Assembly: GCA_018056585.1 (NCBI GenBank)
Contig: JAGPFK010000115.1
Span: 1 to 5,808, forward strand
DNA: 5,808 nucleotides
Source: Clostridia bacterium
GTDB taxonomy: Bacteria > Bacillota > Clostridia > Saccharofermentanales > UBA5734
Reading direction: 5' to 3'
Shown one piece after another: positions 4,895 to 5,808 of the stretch. Each line of letters starts with the position of its first letter. Position 1 is the stretch's first letter. The position numbers and the translations under genes were made by a program. The notes under the pieces are model-generated. The model saw only the letters and a program-made list of their open reading frames with translations, ran no database searches and was not told where the DNA came from.

Positions 4895-5468
4895 CAAAAT
4901 ACGCTCTTGGATGCTTGCAGGCAGGACATGTTTCCGGCGCTGCATTTCCTTTATGGATATAACCACAATTTGCACATTTCCATTCGATCGGCTCTTCTCT
5001 TTTGAAGACCCGATCTTTGGCCACGTTATCCGCTAACTTCAGATAACGAATCTCATGTCGTTTTTCAACTTCTGAAACCATCCGGAAAGTGCTGGCAATG
5101 TCATGAAATCCTTCTTCTGCGGCGGTTTTTGCAAATGCGCAGTACAGATCGGCCCATTCTTCATGTTCGCCCGCCGCAGCCGCTTTGAGATGATCCAGTG
5201 TATTTCCATAAGCGACCGGATATGCCGCTGTTATCTCAACAGGAATTGGTTTTTCTGAGCCCTCAAGCCCGGCAGCAATATACTTATAAAACAATTTTGC
5301 ATGTTCTTTTTCATTGTCTGCCGTCTCTAAAAAAATGGCTTCAATCTGCTTGTAGCCTTCATTTCGCGCAACAGAAGCAAAATAGGTGTACCGATTTCTT
5401 GCTTGTGATTCGCCTGCAAAAGCTTTCATCAGATTGGTCAGTGTTTGGGTTCCGGCTAAATTCGACAT
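4872..5468 (-). CDS. rbr: Rubrerythrin
   Basis: A 198-residue two-domain rubrerythrin, close to the classical 191-residue Desulfovibrio protein. Residues 1-150 form the ferritin-like four-helix diiron domain: GESQARNRY with E20, ExxH at E53-H56, E101 and E104 in GEHEEW, and ExxH at E135-H138. Residues 160-198 form a rubredoxin-like FeS4 domain with CANC at 165-168 and CPAC at 181-184. In this family the protein reduces hydrogen peroxide to water in the cytoplasm, with electrons passed from NAD(P)H through rubredoxin or a flavoprotein to the rubredoxin-like centre and on to the diiron site. It protects anaerobes against oxygen and peroxide. The ATG follows AGGAGG by 5 bases. It is a single-gene unit with an extended -10 promoter and a 19-base palindrome upstream; no partner reductase or Fur/PerR gene is in the window. 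All metal ligands I can check are present. Confidence 0.97.
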   Translation of the reverse strand: MSNLAGTQTLTNLMKAFAGESQARNRYTYFASVARNEGYKQIEAIFLETADNEKEHAKLFYKYIAAGLEGSEKPIPVEITAAYPVAYGNTLDHLKAAAAGEHEEWADLYCAFAKTAAEEGFHDIASTFRMVSEVEKRHEIRYLKLADNVAKDRVFKREEPIEWKCANCGYIHKGNAAPETCPACKHPRAYFEVFCEPY

Positions 5469-5513
5469 AATGACCTCCTCGTTCTCCTTGATTTATCAGG
5501 ATAAGATGATGAC

Positions 5514-5532
5514 TCGAATGGTTACCATTCGA
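5514..5532. promoter_or_regulatory. 19-base palindrome, likely operator of rubrerythrin
   Basis: TCGAATGGTTACCATTCGA has nine-base perfect arms around one central base (5523). It lies at about +3 to +21 relative to the transcription start predicted from the -10 at 5542-5547, a classic repressor position. It does not match the PerR or Fur box consensus as I know them. Alternatively it forms a hairpin at the 5' end of the mRNA and stabilises it. Confidence 0.65.
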
Positions 5533-5541
5533 CTTCCTTCA

Positions 5542-5550
5542 ATTATACCA
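5542..5550 (-). promoter_or_regulatory. Extended -10 promoter of rubrerythrin
   Basis: On the minus strand TGGTATAAT is a perfect TATAAT with the TGn extension. The -35 region 17 bases upstream (TCAGAG) is poor, as is common for extended -10 promoters. Transcription would begin near 5535, giving a leader of about 67 bases that carries the palindrome at 5514-5532 and the GAGGAGG ribosome binding site. Confidence 0.7.
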
Positions 5551-5808
5551 TAATCTTAAAAATACTCTGATGCTCATCTTGAAGCTGGTGTCCATCTGGC
5601 TGTGGCTCCACAAGGAAGAAAAACAGGGCGTTTGGATGCCGGCAGACATATTTCTTCAGAAAAGGCCGTGCCGCCATATTGCGGGCAGACCAACAAATTG
5701 AGTATGTTGACAAGGACCGTGGGCGCTAAGGCGGTTGCGTAAGCATTCAAAAGAAAAAACAAAGGACTTGAAGATAAAAGATGTGCACATTGATCCACAA
5801 GATGATAT
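5551..5808. other. Right end without a supported gene
   Basis: About 260 bases. A plus-strand frame from 5560 to about 5739 is open (60 codons, contains LAVAPQGRKTGRLDAGRHIS and ends TVGAKAVA) but has no start codon near its beginning and no ribosome binding site. A 74-codon minus-strand frame (5574-5798) overlaps it, contains a hydrophobic stretch and also lacks a ribosome binding site. I recognise neither. One of them may be a gene remnant, but two overlapping open frames without signals do not support a call. Confidence 0.4.

Noticed and set aside
5574..5798. 74-codon minus-strand frame with a hydrophobic stretch
   Set aside because: No ribosome binding site and overlaps an equally open plus-strand frame; no family recognised.
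1..5808. CRISPR array, T-box or riboswitch
   Set aside because: No regularly spaced direct repeats, no T-box sequence, and no leader long enough with recognised riboswitch cores.

Overview
The window looks like a chromosomal piece of an anaerobic or microaerophilic, low-to-medium GC Bacillota-type bacterium. This rests on strong GGAGG-type ribosome binding sites, sigma-A-like promoters, a CCA-encoding tRNA-Pro, a classical rubrerythrin, and zinc-ribbon membrane proteins of a type common in Firmicutes. I cannot name a genus from sequence alone.

Layout, left to right. (1) Positions 1-424 hold no convincing gene. The far left edge carries a ribosome binding site and possible start codon of a minus-strand gene that lies outside the window. 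(2) Positions 425-1786 hold two minus-strand genes for small membrane proteins with zinc ribbons, probably one operon. The upstream gene (1040-1765) has membrane segments first and the ribbon last; the downstream gene (485-934) has the ribbon first and membrane segments last. A strong bidirectional hairpin terminator at 425-458 closes the unit. (3) Positions 1927-3030, minus strand, encode an APH-fold small-molecule kinase that most resembles N-acetylhexosamine 1-kinases, with its own promoter. (4) Positions 3204-3279, minus strand, hold tRNA-Pro(UGG) with a promoter upstream. (5) Positions 3280-4178 are about 900 bases without a convincing gene; 3614-3757 is unusually rich in short perfect inverted repeats and may be the wreck of a mobile element or a structured RNA. 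(6) Positions 4179-4859, plus strand, encode a stand-alone left-handed beta-helix protein resembling the GlmU acyltransferase domain. (7) Positions 4872-5468, minus strand, encode rubrerythrin, converging on the previous gene with a 12-base gap, and with a 19-base perfect palindrome just downstream of its extended -10 promoter. (8) From about 5551 to the end I see no gene I can support.

The genes do not form one pathway. The kinase and the GlmU-C-like protein could both touch amino-sugar 1-phosphates, but they lie on opposite strands about 1.1 kb apart, so this link is only a suggestion. Rubrerythrin is an oxidative-stress gene with its own control region. Most of the window is ordinary housekeeping and accessory content. 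The points most worth a second look are the mirror-image zinc-ribbon pair, the inverted-repeat cluster in the gene-free stretch, and the palindromes at the two right-hand promoters.
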